From Plasmodium brasilianum (taxonomy: Eukaryota; Apicomplexa; Aconoidasida; Haemosporida; Plasmodiidae), in NCBI RefSeq assembly GCF_023973825.1, contig NC_090123.1, positions 564,001-628,000 on the forward strand: a stretch of 64,000 nt of DNA. The letters are read 5' to 3'. The position numbers and the translations under genes are program-made. Position 1 is the first letter of the stretch. The number at the start of each line of letters is the position of its first letter. Positions 51,054 through 61,020 of the stretch are shown here, in pieces. The notes beneath the pieces were generated by a model. It saw only the letters and a program-made list of their open reading frames with translations, was not told the origin of the DNA and did not search any database.

Positions 51054-51158
51054 ATGGACAAAATAGTTCACAAATTTAATTCTTCTCTTCTTAAAAGCAA
51101 TATAGAGAAAAAGGGAAAAAAAAAAAAAAATTATTTTATTCCTAGAAGATTAAAGTAA
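51054..51158 (+). CDS. possible small ORF, uncertain
   Basis: A 34-residue reading frame, MDKIVHKFNSSLLKSNIEKK, then a short Lys-rich stretch and NYFIPRRLK. It is preceded by an acceptor-like tattag. The composition is less biased than the surrounding sequence and the basic tail could be a small ribosomal-type protein or the last exon of one. I found no matching upstream exon, so it may be chance. Confidence 0.2.
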   Translation: MDKIVHKFNSSLLKSNIEKKGKKKKNYFIPRRLK

Positions 51159-51614
51159 ACCTTTCAATTTGTAATTTTGGGGCCCTAATAAATGGATGTT
51201 CTTCCAATACATAATGCATAATATATAGATATATATTATATATATATGTACGTATGCGTGTGTTGTGCGTAATATATGCGCTGTATAATACTGCGTTACA
51301 TTTGTTGACTACTCTTGTATCCTTTATGCAGAACTGTATTACTGTTTAATTTTTATTATATGGAATATACTCAACGCTGGGAGAAGTTAAGATAAAAATT
51401 AGGGACTTCTCAAGGTAATACCATTTTGAACTCACGCTTTAAATGCGCTACAAGCTGTTATTTCAAACAGCACGCAAGTGAACGTAAATAAACAAAAAAA
51501 TATATATATAAATATATACATATAAGTATAATGATACATACATATATTTTTTTTTTATTAAAAATTGCAAAATCAATTTTTTTGTAACACGTTTTGCGAA
51601 GGGAATTATTAAGG

Positions 51615-51646
<32 letters not shown>

Positions 51647-51940
51647 TTAGTTATTATTTATGAGTACGCTTACCCGCTGTCACAGGTGTTGAAGTTTGTT
51701 ATTTTTTAATTTATACAGAAGAGAGTATAAGCATATATATATATGTATGTTTTTATTTCTGTATATATGTATGTACGTATGTACGTTACGCGAAGCAGAG
51801 GTTACGTTTTCCCTTTCGCTACCTCGACCTTGTTTTCTACCGATAAACGAAGTATCAACGGTATTTTGTTCATAAAATAATGACGCATATTGTGTTACAT
51901 AACATGATATACTAAATAATACGGATGAAAAGATAAAAAG

Positions 51941-54900
51941 ATGAAAAGCGAACAGCTAAATTTAAAAGCACTAATGAAAAAATTCTTAGGAGAAGAAAAG
52001 GAATATATAAAGTTTATGAAGAAAGATAACAAAGATATCATAGTTTTTGAGAAAGAAAATTTTTATATATATAGCGATGTTCTTTGTGGTATTGAAAGTA
52101 GAAAAAAAGAAAAATATAATATAGGAGACATTTATTTGTTCATTTGTTTACCAAAAAGTAATTATACATTTTCTTATATTAATTCGATTGGTTATAAATA
52201 TATAAGCATATTAGAAAGAAGTAAAATTATAAAAAATATTGAAGACGATGAGGATAATGATGACATAAAAGTAAATTTTTATATATATGATTTAAAAAAA
52301 ATAATTGATTTACATGATTATGTGCGTGCGGAAACAGAACATATTATAGGTCTAGACCTTTTTGACATTGAAAATGTGGGAGACCTAGAGAGGGAATATG
52401 AAAATGATAACGAGAATGACAGGAAAGATTTAAAAACGAAGAAAAGGAAAATAATAGCAACTAGTGAGGGAATCAATCTCCATAGTAACAGTTATAATCA
52501 TAGCAGTAGTAATAATAACAATCATAGTAGTAGCAATAATAATAATGACAATATTACCAAGGAGGATGGACAAAAAAGGAAGGAAAAATTGGGAGTTATC
52601 ATAAAACAGGAAAGTACCACTGATAAGGACAACTACAATGTGTCGTTGCCGAGAGATGAAAATATTGTGTCTTTTGAAAACACCAAGAAAATATTCGACT
52701 CAGATAAAATACAGGATTCTTTAATATTTTATGTTAAAAATGATTATGCATACTCTTGTTCATATAAAAAGCCTATTATAGTAAGAGGCATTGAAATGAA
52801 TGGAGAAGGAAAATATAATTTTGTGGAAGAAGATTTATCATCTCTTTCATATGATCAATTAATGTACTTCAATTTTAACGAAATAAATGCAGTAAAAGAA
52901 GGGGACAACGAGACGAATAACAGTTTTGTTTTTATTAAACAAAATGGACCCATCTCTTATGAAGAAGATGCATCTAGTCGTTACCTCAACCTTAGCAGTG
53001 ATATGAGGGGGATGAGCACGATTAAAAACGAAGACACAGATAATGTTGCCAAAAATAGATATAGTAATAATGAGGAGAAGAAGAGGAAGGGGACGAATTA
53101 CTATGAATCAAATGAAGAAAGAAAGTATGATTATTCATACACCGAAGAAATTAATTATAACTTTTTAAATCATTATTATGAGGATAATTATTTGAAAAAT
53201 CTTTTCTTTCAAAATTTAAATTTATATTCCATAATAAAAAATACGTACTTTACAAATTTATCAAATATGGATCAAATTGACCAAAATGTAAAATTAATTA
53301 CTCAAAAATTTTATGACGAATATATAAAATACATGGAAGGTAATAAATATACAGATTTATGTAATGGTAATAATAATTTGAATAATTATGACCTGAATAA
53401 TGGTTTAAAGAGTTACATTAATATAAATGACGAAAGGAGCCTTATCGAAATTTTAGCGGCAAATGATACCTTTGAGCTAGATTTGGCCTTAAGCAAATTT
53501 GATGAACAGCCTAAAACTGAATTTAGTAAACATAGAGCAACTGACGATCATGGTAACGACAATAGCAATAACAATAATAACCTCAATAGTAACCACAATA
53601 GTAACCACAATAGTAACCGCAATAATGGCATTGCTGCTCCATTTGCATCTTTAAAAAAAAGGAAGAGGATATTTCTTTTTAGCGAAGTCCCCCCTATCGA
53701 AATAGTCAGAAACTTTAGTAATCATGATAAAATAATTTTCTTTCATAATTTACTGGCATTGTATATATGCTCCCTAAACAGTAAAAAATATTATAAAGAA
53801 AATAAAACGGTCGTTAATTTTGTGCATAATTTTGTTCTTAATTTTGATCCCAATTTTGCAAATCGGAAGTGCCCCTTCGGGGATGATTTGATAAGGTTGA
53901 ATAGTGATCCTGGTTTTACATCTGGTGAAGATACCTGCTCTGATGATATTCATATTAACGATTCGAAAAACTTCTCTTTCGAGCTTAATGGAAAAAATAA
54001 ATTAAAAAAAAAGGGTAATCAAGAAGGTGATTCTGTGCTGATGTCAAATATCAAAAATGAGGACGAAACAGTAGAGAGGAAAAACAATAACAAAAAGGAC
54101 TCACTTAATTTTCGTACTATTGACAACAACTATTTGGAGATAAAAAACAGACCGAATAATAAATTTTTATTTAATTACAAATTGTCAGATACAGAAATTG
54201 ATAACAACAAAGAATTAGTTAATTCTTCTCATGTTAAGGAAGTAAATGTTAAAGATTCTTACGATATAGTAGGCAAATGCTCATGTGACTACACCATGAT
54301 ATATAACTTTTTCGAAAAAGAGCTCTTTAAAAAAAGTAGTATAAAAAATGTATATATAAATGGTATTAAGAAAAATATTATTGTAGATGATAATATTAAA
54401 CCGAGTATTCAAAAGAAGACTCTAAAATTAATAGATGAAATACACTTAACACATAAAAAAAGGCCCATCATAATATTAGAAAAGGGTAGCACAAATATAA
54501 TTAATAGAAGCAACATTGAGTCATTTTTTCTTCATAATAATTTAGACAGTTCTTTTATACCTACAATAAATAATAGTAGTAATAATAACCCTGTTCAGAG
54601 TATAAACAAAAGCAGTGATTATTACGATTCCTTATCAATAATTTTTAAAATGTTTAACAAAAGTGTCAAGTTTTCATTTATTGAAAATGATAAAATAACA
54701 AAATTCACCGAAACAGATTGGAAATGTGTAATTGCAGCTATCTTAAATTCAAAAGAATCATTAAAAAAAATATTAAATATATACCCATTTCAAATTCCAA
54801 CAGCTCTCTTTCAGCCATTTAAAACTTTTGTTTTTATGTATAATGATGTTACAATTCCATCTGATTTATTATCTGGTAGTAATATTGATATCATCAGAAT

Positions 54901-55018
54901 TAGTCGTAGTAATAGAAAAGACGACTACATTGCTGTTAATAAATTCTGGAGTAACATCGAGAAATTTCTTTTACAAAGAAGAGAGAAAATATTTTACATA
55001 AAAAAAAAAAAAATTTGA
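51941..55018 (+). CDS. CDC73: Paf1 complex subunit CDC73
   Basis: CDC73 (parafibromin) is a subunit of the Paf1 complex, which rides on RNA polymerase II during elongation and helps deposit histone marks. Single exon, 1,025 residues. The N-terminal 110 residues fit the family start (LKALMKKFL ... IVFEKENFYIYSD ... YNIGDIYLFI). The C-terminal Ras-like Cdc73 domain lies at about 840-1018: RPIIILEKGSTNII, then ITKFTETDWKCVIAAIL, WxxxPF-type IYPFQIPTALFQPFKTFVF, and DDYIAVNKFWSNIEKFL. In between are long Asn/Ser/Asp-rich inserts, including tandem NHNS runs near 53560-53640. These make the protein about twice the human length (531 residues by memory). The start ATG precedes a typical amphipathic start, and the frame is closed upstream. 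Confidence 0.9.
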   Translation: MKSEQLNLKALMKKFLGEEKEYIKFMKKDNKDIIVFEKENFYIYSDVLCGIESRKKEKYNIGDIYLFICLPKSNYTFSYINSIGYKYISILERSKIIKNIEDDEDNDDIKVNFYIYDLKKIIDLHDYVRAETEHIIGLDLFDIENVGDLEREYENDNENDRKDLKTKKRKIIATSEGINLHSNSYNHSSSNNNNHSSSNNNNDNITKEDGQKRKEKLGVIIKQESTTDKDNYNVSLPRDENIVSFENTKKIFDSDKIQDSLIFYVKNDYAYSCSYKKPIIVRGIEMNGEGKYNFVEEDLSSLSYDQLMYFNFNEINAVKEGDNETNNSFVFIKQNGPISYEEDASSRYLNLSSDMRGMSTIKNEDTDNVAKNRYSNNEEKKRKGTNYYESNEERKYDYSYTEEINYNFLNHYYEDNYLKNLFFQNLNLYSIIKNTYFTNLSNMDQIDQNVKLITQKFYDEYIKYMEGNKYTDLCNGNNNLNNYDLNNGLKSYININDERSLIEILAANDTFELDLALSKFDEQPKTEFSKHRATDDHGNDNSNNNNNLNSNHNSNHNSNRNNGIAAPFASLKKRKRIFLFSEVPPIEIVRNFSNHDKIIFFHNLLALYICSLNSKKYYKENKTVVNFVHNFVLNFDPNFANRKCPFGDDLIRLNSDPGFTSGEDTCSDDIHINDSKNFSFELNGKNKLKKKGNQEGDSVLMSNIKNEDETVERKNNNKKDSLNFRTIDNNYLEIKNRPNNKFLFNYKLSDTEIDNNKELVNSSHVKEVNVKDSYDIVGKCSCDYTMIYNFFEKELFKKSSIKNVYINGIKKNIIVDDNIKPSIQKKTLKLIDEIHLTHKKRPIIILEKGSTNIINRSNIESFFLHNNLDSSFIPTINNSSNNNPVQSINKSSDYYDSLSIIFKMFNKSVKFSFIENDKITKFTETDWKCVIAAILNSKESLKKILNIYPFQIPTALFQPFKTFVFMYNDVTIPSDLLSGSNIDIIRISRSNRKDDYIAVNKFWSNIEKFLLQRREKIFYIKKKKI

Positions 55019-56321
55019 ATTTCGATGAGCCACAAATGTGTGCAGCAGTTTATATACACAATCACAATCACACTTACAATCACAGTTACACTTACATTTA
55101 TACTTACATTTACATTTACATTTACACTCACACTCACACGCATACATACACGTAAGCATGTTTATAGCACAATTCGCGTCTGCCTTATATACGCTGTCGT
55201 GCTATATTTGAAACGCTTCTCCTATATGTTATTCCACGCTCATTTTCATATGTACACATAAGCATATATTATACTTATACGATATCATTACAAATAATGC
55301 GGTAATTTTTTTAGTATTTTCATTATTTCCATTTTTGCGTATTTCTCCTTATATCTGTGCATATATTTGCCATTTAGATTGATTTTTTTTTTTTTTTTTT
55401 TATCATTTTCTTTGGAATAATATTAAATTATTTTGTTTTTGAAATAATATAAATTTAAAACTTTTGCATACTTTTTAATAATATTATAAAGATTTTTTCC
55501 TTTTTTCTTTTTTTCAAAAGGTAAAAAAAATATAATGTAAACATTTTATAAGTTCATTTTTCATAGAAATATCGATCTGGTAAAGAAGCAATTATTCATT
55601 ATGCAATATATGAATTATTAATAGAAAAATAAAAAATAAATTGTACGGTAATTTAGCCTTACGAGTACACTTGTTTTTTTCATGTTGTGTTTCTAATTAA
55701 TTATATATTTGTTCAGCTTCTATACATATATTTTTATGCTTATTATTCTTGCATTATTACATTTATATATTTCATACATATTTTATGTACGTTTTACAGT
55801 GTATCAAACGATATTTTCTGCATTTTTAATTTGATAGAATTTATGTTTAGTTACATATGAAAAATTAAAATTCAGCATATAATATTTTTTAAGAGAAATA
55901 AAAATTAGTTCATTTTAAAATAGCTGTATAGAATTGTTGAAGGACTCACCCCCAACAGCATATATGTATTATAAATGCATAATACACAATACATACATAC
56001 ATACATGCTATTTTGAAGGTATATCCATAATTAGCAAATAAGAAATTCTAAGGTTTTAACTCATCACTGTAATTTAAAATTAACGGTTCTGGAATATATA
56101 TATATATATATATATACATATTTATGTATATATTTATGTTGACACAATGAGGTACTGCAAAAGAGAAGAAAAGCGTGCTAATTGTATTCTGTTTATAAAA
56201 AAAAATTTATGAATTGATCTCATAATATATATATAATACTTCTAAAAAATGTTCAGAAAAGTTATGTCGAAAAAAATTCTGTAAAAATATGCATAGATAA
56301 ATAAATGAAGCATATAGTTTT
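55019..56321. other. intergenic between CDC73 and the Ap4A hydrolase
   Basis: No gene seen. A hexanucleotide-like array (acttacatt/acaatc units) at about 55060-55140 directly follows CDC73, and (TA)n lies near 56095-56115. Confidence 0.6.
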
Positions 56322-57224
56322 ATGATAATAAAGCTGTAAGTGGCAGAAATGAACTATATATATGTACGTATTATAATTTTATATTATTTTATTTATTATT
56401 TTTTTTTTTCTAGTGACAGTATAGTACGAGCGTACGGCGTGCTGCTATGTAGAATTTTTTGTAACAGCACAAAAAATGCTATAGGCGAAAATTCAGAAAT
56501 TGAATTTTTATTTTTAAAGGCATCCTATGGAAATAGACATTGGACTCCTCCAAAAGGTTAGCTAACAGTGTAATTAATTTTTTTTTTTTTTATATATATT
56601 CATTATTTTTATGTTCCTTTATAAATTATACAAAATATATACACATTTACGAAGGACTGCACGAAAATAACGAAGACGGACTAGATACAGCTATGAGAGA
56701 AACTTTAGAGGAGACTGGTATAGATAAGGATAAATATAAATTACTAAATTACGAAAAAGTAAGTATTACATTTGAAAAATAAACCCTAAAAAAAAAAAAA
56801 AAAGCATAGTTATCGTAATAGCAATGACAATTGCGGTATGTGTTACATATTTCTTCTTTATTTGTTAACCCGTTAGACCTTAAAATATAATGTTAATGAT
56901 AGGATAAAAGAGACTACATATTACCTAGCTCTCTTGTTAAATAATGAAGAGAATGTCAAGTTATCAGATGAACACACAGATTATAAGTATGTTTTATTAT
57001 AAATAAATTAGAGATAAAATGTTACAAAATATGTATGTAATATGTAGATACGTGAAATAAATTATGTGTTCGAATTTTTATTTTACTATTTTTTTTTCCT
57101 CACGTACAGATGGATACACAGTAACGAATCAGAAGCATATTCTCTTCCAAATTCTTTATCTGACTTATTGGAAAATGCAGAGGAATTTTTGAGGAAAAAC
57201 AACGAAAATATGATAGTTCATTAA
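56322..57224 (+). CDS. Ap4A hydrolase (asymmetric), Nudix family
   Basis: Cleaves diadenosine tetraphosphate to ATP and AMP, removing an aminoacyl-tRNA synthetase by-product. Five exons, 56322-56335, 56414-56556, 56655-56758, 56877-56986 and 57110-57224, give 161 residues, a usual length for the family. Phases 2, 1, 0 and 2 match at all junctions. The first exon is only 14 nt (MIIKL). The Nudix box GLHENNEDGLDTAMRETLEE, then TG, at 53-74 fits Gx5Ex7REx2EExG exactly, with the catalytic Glu pair at 71-72. It is preceded by RHWTPPKG, which is typical of Ap4A hydrolases (W-x-PKG). The tail YKWIHSNESEAYSLP..LLENAEEFL also matches the family. No targeting signal, so probably cytosolic. Confidence 0.92.
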
Positions 57225-58379
57225 TTTTGCGCCTTATGACTAAGTCATGTGTAAATGCATATTTGTATACATCTCCACGTACATACTTCCATAATTATAA
57301 AATTAAAAAAAGTACGTGTAACATTTTATTTAAGTAAAATATAACGTTTTCCTGTAAATATTAAAAACAAAGGAGAGAATATTTCTATTATAAAATAAAT
57401 TGTTCTTTTTAATAAATTGAATTTATGTACATAGTAATTAAAGCTTATATATTTATTTATTGCATGAATATAATATTTCTGAAAAAAATTATGAAAAATG
57501 TACGAAGCGCTTTTTTCATTTTGCTGGATCCTTTAAAAAAAAAGTACTATTTAGGACGTTCTTCCTTTTTTCTTTTTTTTTTTTTTTTCCATTTTCTTAT
57601 TATTATGTATGTATCTTCCTTAATATTGCAAAATTTTCAAGTACACTTTTCAACATTGTTTTCGTTTGCGTGATCAACTTTATTTAATTTACTTGTTTTA
57701 ATTTTTAATTTTTTTATTTGATTTGTCTTATTTCTGCTTTTACACTCTATTTATTTTGTAATGAAGTAGTTTAAAAAAACACTGTGTAAAACAAAAAGAA
57801 AAATTCGAAAAATTCTTGAAATGAATACTTGTTCAATTATTCAAATATGGATTAAAATAAAAATACACTTTGTTCATATTATTGCGAAAATTACCCCGTA
57901 AACAGAGTAATATTAAGAATATTATTTTTACAATTTTATAATTCACTGTTTTTCATTTTGTAAAATTTTTTCTGCATTAGCAGTTCTCACCTATTAAACA
58001 ATTCTTAATTTCTGCTAGTTTGAACGTTTATCTTCTTACTACATTTCACCTATTGCTGTTTCGATTCCTCATGATTCTTATTGTATTCATATTTCATTCA
58101 CTTGGCTTACGTAAATTTTTATTTTTCGCATAATTTTAATTTTTATTGAGCATTATATAATAGTTCATGTGGAGGGTATATATTATGAGCTAGCTAAAAT
58201 TTTATTTCTATTTCGTTTATATTTTCATTAACATTATTATTATTATTATTAATATATTTATTTTTTTTTTTTACTAGCCAATCGTCAAAAATATTCGTAC
58301 GAAAATACGTGAAACTAACCTAAACTTTGTATTTTATTAATATATTTTTTTTTTTTCGTTTTTTCCACATTTGGATGCT
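57225..58379. other. intergenic, promoter region of the HMP kinase gene
   Basis: No gene seen; short ORFs near 57425-57687 are Phe/Tyr-rich artefacts. It holds an AGCTAGCTA palindrome at 58188-58196, about 190 bp upstream of the next start, and poly(T) tracts near the start codon. Confidence 0.55.
58188..58196. promoter_or_regulatory. AGCTAGCTA motif upstream of thiD
   Basis: Palindromic agctagct followed by a. It matches the TAGCTA core reported for the ookinete factor AP2-O. A single match in a promoter-sized region is weak evidence. Confidence 0.25.
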
Positions 58380-59375
58380 ATGGAAACAGCAAAAATTTTA
58401 AGCATAGCAGGAAGTGACAGCTGCGGAGGGGCTGGTATGCAGGCTGATATAAAAACAGCAATGAGCTTAGGTTGTCACTGTTGTTCTGTATTCGTCGTTT
58501 TAACTGCCCAAAATACGAAGGAAATAAAATCAATTATAGAAGTTGATGAAAATTTCATTATTGAACAACTGGATAGTATTTTTGCAGATATAACTATTGA
58601 TGTCGTTAAGTTAGGTGTTTTATACTCAAAAAAAATTATATCATTGGTTCATAATTATATAACAGATATAAATAAAAAGAGAGGGAAAAAATTACTTGTA
58701 GTTTTTGATCCAGTTTTTGTTTCCAGTTCTGGATGCTTACTAGTAGAAAATTTGGAATATGTAAAATTTTCGTTAGATTTAATTTGTCCTATAAGTTCAA
58801 TAATTACACCAAATTTTTATGAATGTAAAGTAATTATTGAAGCATTAAATTGTGATATCGACTTAACAAATGTTAGTACAACTGAATTGTGCAAAACTGT
58901 AACTAGCAAATTAAATATAAATGCATGCTTATTTAAAAGTTGTAATATAGATAAAAATGCAGACGAAGAAAATAAATTATATGCCGTCGACCATTTATGT
59001 ATAAGAAAAAGTAAAGACCCAAATGATGATGGAAATGGGAAAACTCATATAGTTCATAATTCCCATAATAATGAAAATATAAATCAACAAGATAAATTTT
59101 TATATGATGTGTATAAATTAAAATCTAAAAGAACACCAAGGGCTGATATTCATGGTACTGGTTGTACCCTATCAACAGCTATATCATGTTTTTTATCAAA
59201 AAAGCATAATTTGCTACAGTCCTGTGTTGAATCAAAAAAATATATTTACAACTGTATTAAGTATGCATACGCATTAGGCAGTAAAAGTCCAGGCTTAAAT
59301 CACTTAAAGGCATCACAAGAATTGGCAAATTTTAGTGAACTCGATGTGATAACAGTTGCCCAAGATTTGCCTTGA
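58380..59375 (+). CDS. thiD: hydroxymethylpyrimidine (phosphate) kinase
   Basis: Phosphorylates 4-amino-5-hydroxymethyl-2-methylpyrimidine (and its phosphate) for thiamine diphosphate synthesis. Single exon, 331 residues from the ATG at 58380; the frame is open nine bases further to a TTG, which is not credible. Motifs of the ribokinase-like ThiD fold: ILSIAGSDSCGGAGMQADIKT at the N-terminus binds the pyrimidine. Then come VVLTAQNT, VVKLGVLYS, VVFDPVFVSSSG, IITPNFYE, and the anion-hole motif HGTGCTLSTAI at about 258-268 with the catalytic Cys at about 262. A Plasmodium-specific insert (Lys/Asp/Asn-rich, about 190-245) precedes that motif. No targeting peptide, so probably cytosolic. Confidence 0.93.
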   Translation: METAKILSIAGSDSCGGAGMQADIKTAMSLGCHCCSVFVVLTAQNTKEIKSIIEVDENFIIEQLDSIFADITIDVVKLGVLYSKKIISLVHNYITDINKKRGKKLLVVFDPVFVSSSGCLLVENLEYVKFSLDLICPISSIITPNFYECKVIIEALNCDIDLTNVSTTELCKTVTSKLNINACLFKSCNIDKNADEENKLYAVDHLCIRKSKDPNDDGNGKTHIVHNSHNNENINQQDKFLYDVYKLKSKRTPRADIHGTGCTLSTAISCFLSKKHNLLQSCVESKKYIYNCIKYAYALGSKSPGLNHLKASQELANFSELDVITVAQDLP

Positions 59376-59457
59376 CGAAATATGGAACTACATACAAAAT
59401 GTTCACGTTGCTACTATGTTATATAGATTTTATTTGGAGTTTATTCCTAATTAAATT

Positions 59458-59770
59458 GTGTATTTTTAATTTATTTACTTATTCATTTTTAACTTATTTG
59501 CCAATTAATTTTTAACTTATTTACCAATTCATTTTTAGCTTATTTACCAATTCATTTTTAACTTATTTACCAATTCATTTTTAACTTATTTACCAATTCA
59601 TTTTAAACTTATTTATCAATTCATTTTAAACTTATTTATCAATTCATTTTAAACTTATTTACCAATTCACTTAAAACTTATTTACCAATTTAATTTTAAC
59701 TTTACCAATTCACTTAAAACTTATTTACCAATTTAATTTTAACTTTACCAATTCACTTTAAACTTATTTA
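59458..59770. repeat. 23-bp tandem repeat array
   Basis: About thirteen copies of aacttatttaccaattcatt, plus ttt, directly downstream of thiD. Some copies are shortened, and substitutions cluster so that neighbouring copies are most alike. This suggests stepwise local duplication. Confidence 0.85.
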
Positions 59771-60704
59771 TGCTTTTATTTTTGTTATTATTGGTTTTCT
59801 GCTCAATATAAACATTCCTTCTTATACGTCATATATGAATTCTGGCTCAGGTATTTAACTACTTTGAAATGCATTTGTTGGTAACTCATTTAACCTTTTT
59901 CTAATTTTACTTAAGTGGGGCTTTACTTTTTTTATATAATGTGTTACGTGGGTTTTCCTTGCTCATCTTTTATGATGGTAACATAATGTTCGAACATATA
60001 TTTATGTATATATGTCAAGGTGCTTATCTTTTTCTTTCCTTTAAATGTGTTCAATCACATATATATCCTTATGGTCGTTTTGACTAACAATAGCAACGAT
60101 AAAATTTATGAAGATCATCATATACATTTACATTTGTGTAAATATATATGTGTATATACGTATACACATATGTAAATATATGTACGCTTGTAATGCGTAT
60201 TTTTTCTTGCCTGTTTATCTCAAAATAATAAAAATAATTTAAACTTTTTTATTATCATTAAATTGTGTGTAAAAATATATTAAAAAAGTTACCCATTAAA
60301 AAAATACACATAAATAAGCAAAATGTAATTCATTTAAAAACATCCATTTCAATGAAGTGCAGGTTTAAAAATGTAATTCTCAAAAAAAATTAATGAATTA
60401 TGGCGGAATAATCATTAATAATAGGAAATAAAAATGTAAAATTTCCTATGCTAATTTATATTCATAAGAGAAAAAAAAAAAAAAAAAAATATAATATACT
60501 ATAATATAAAAAGAAAAACAAGAAATTGATGAAAAAGATAAAAAATGATGAAAAAAAAGTATAACAGTAGCAAAAAAGTAAGAAAACCAAACGAATGATA
60601 CAAGAAAAATTTGTGAAAATTAAAGCCAAATTTTGCAACTATAGAATCAAACCCTTTTTTACAAATTATTAAACAAGGATGTTAAAACAAACAGCAACAG
60701 TATA

Positions 60705-60897
60705 TTATTTGGTAGGATTGTACGGAATTGTAAAAAGCAGCCCCCAATTGTGAGAAGCTGTACAAATTTGTTCAATATTTTCAGGGTAAATCTGAAAGGA
60801 AAAACGAGCAAATATAATACATATTATATACATACACAAAATGTATACATATTTTATATAAACAAAATATATACCTGTAATATACACATTACATATG
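60705..60897 (-). CDS. possible tiny spliced ORF, uncertain
   Basis: On the minus strand a clear acceptor (tttttcctttcag) at about 60785 opens a 28-codon frame, IYPENIEQICTASHNWGLLF then TIPYNPTK and stop. A short upstream stretch, ATGTGTATATTACAG followed by gtatat, could be a first exon in phase 0, giving 33 residues. The composition is unlike the local repeats. I recognise no family; it could equally be chance or an unlinked terminal exon. Confidence 0.2.
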
Positions 60898-61020
60898 TAT
60901 ATATGTATATGTATATATATCTATATCTATATATATATATATATATATATAACGCGTGTATGCGTGTGTTCGTGTGCACAACAATAAGTAGCATACATTT
61001 ACGAAAAAGAAGGAACAAAC

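Larger units (their letters stand above)
50098..51940. other. intergenic with 16-bp repeat and a hairpin-rich island
   Basis: No firm gene. It contains a T20 tract near 50199-50218, the 16-bp repeat at about 50600-50775, an uncertain 34-codon ORF at 51054-51158, a less AT-rich island with hairpins at 51371-51480, and an A tract at about 51617-51640. CDC73 follows. Confidence 0.55.
59376..61020. other. intergenic with a 23-bp repeat array
   Basis: Contains the 23-bp array at 59458-59770, (TA)n near 60933-60950, and a possible tiny minus-strand spliced ORF near 60705-60900. No firm gene. Confidence 0.55.

Noticed and set aside
59458..59770. CRISPR-like array
   Set aside because: The units are directly adjacent with no unique spacers, and this is a eukaryotic genome.
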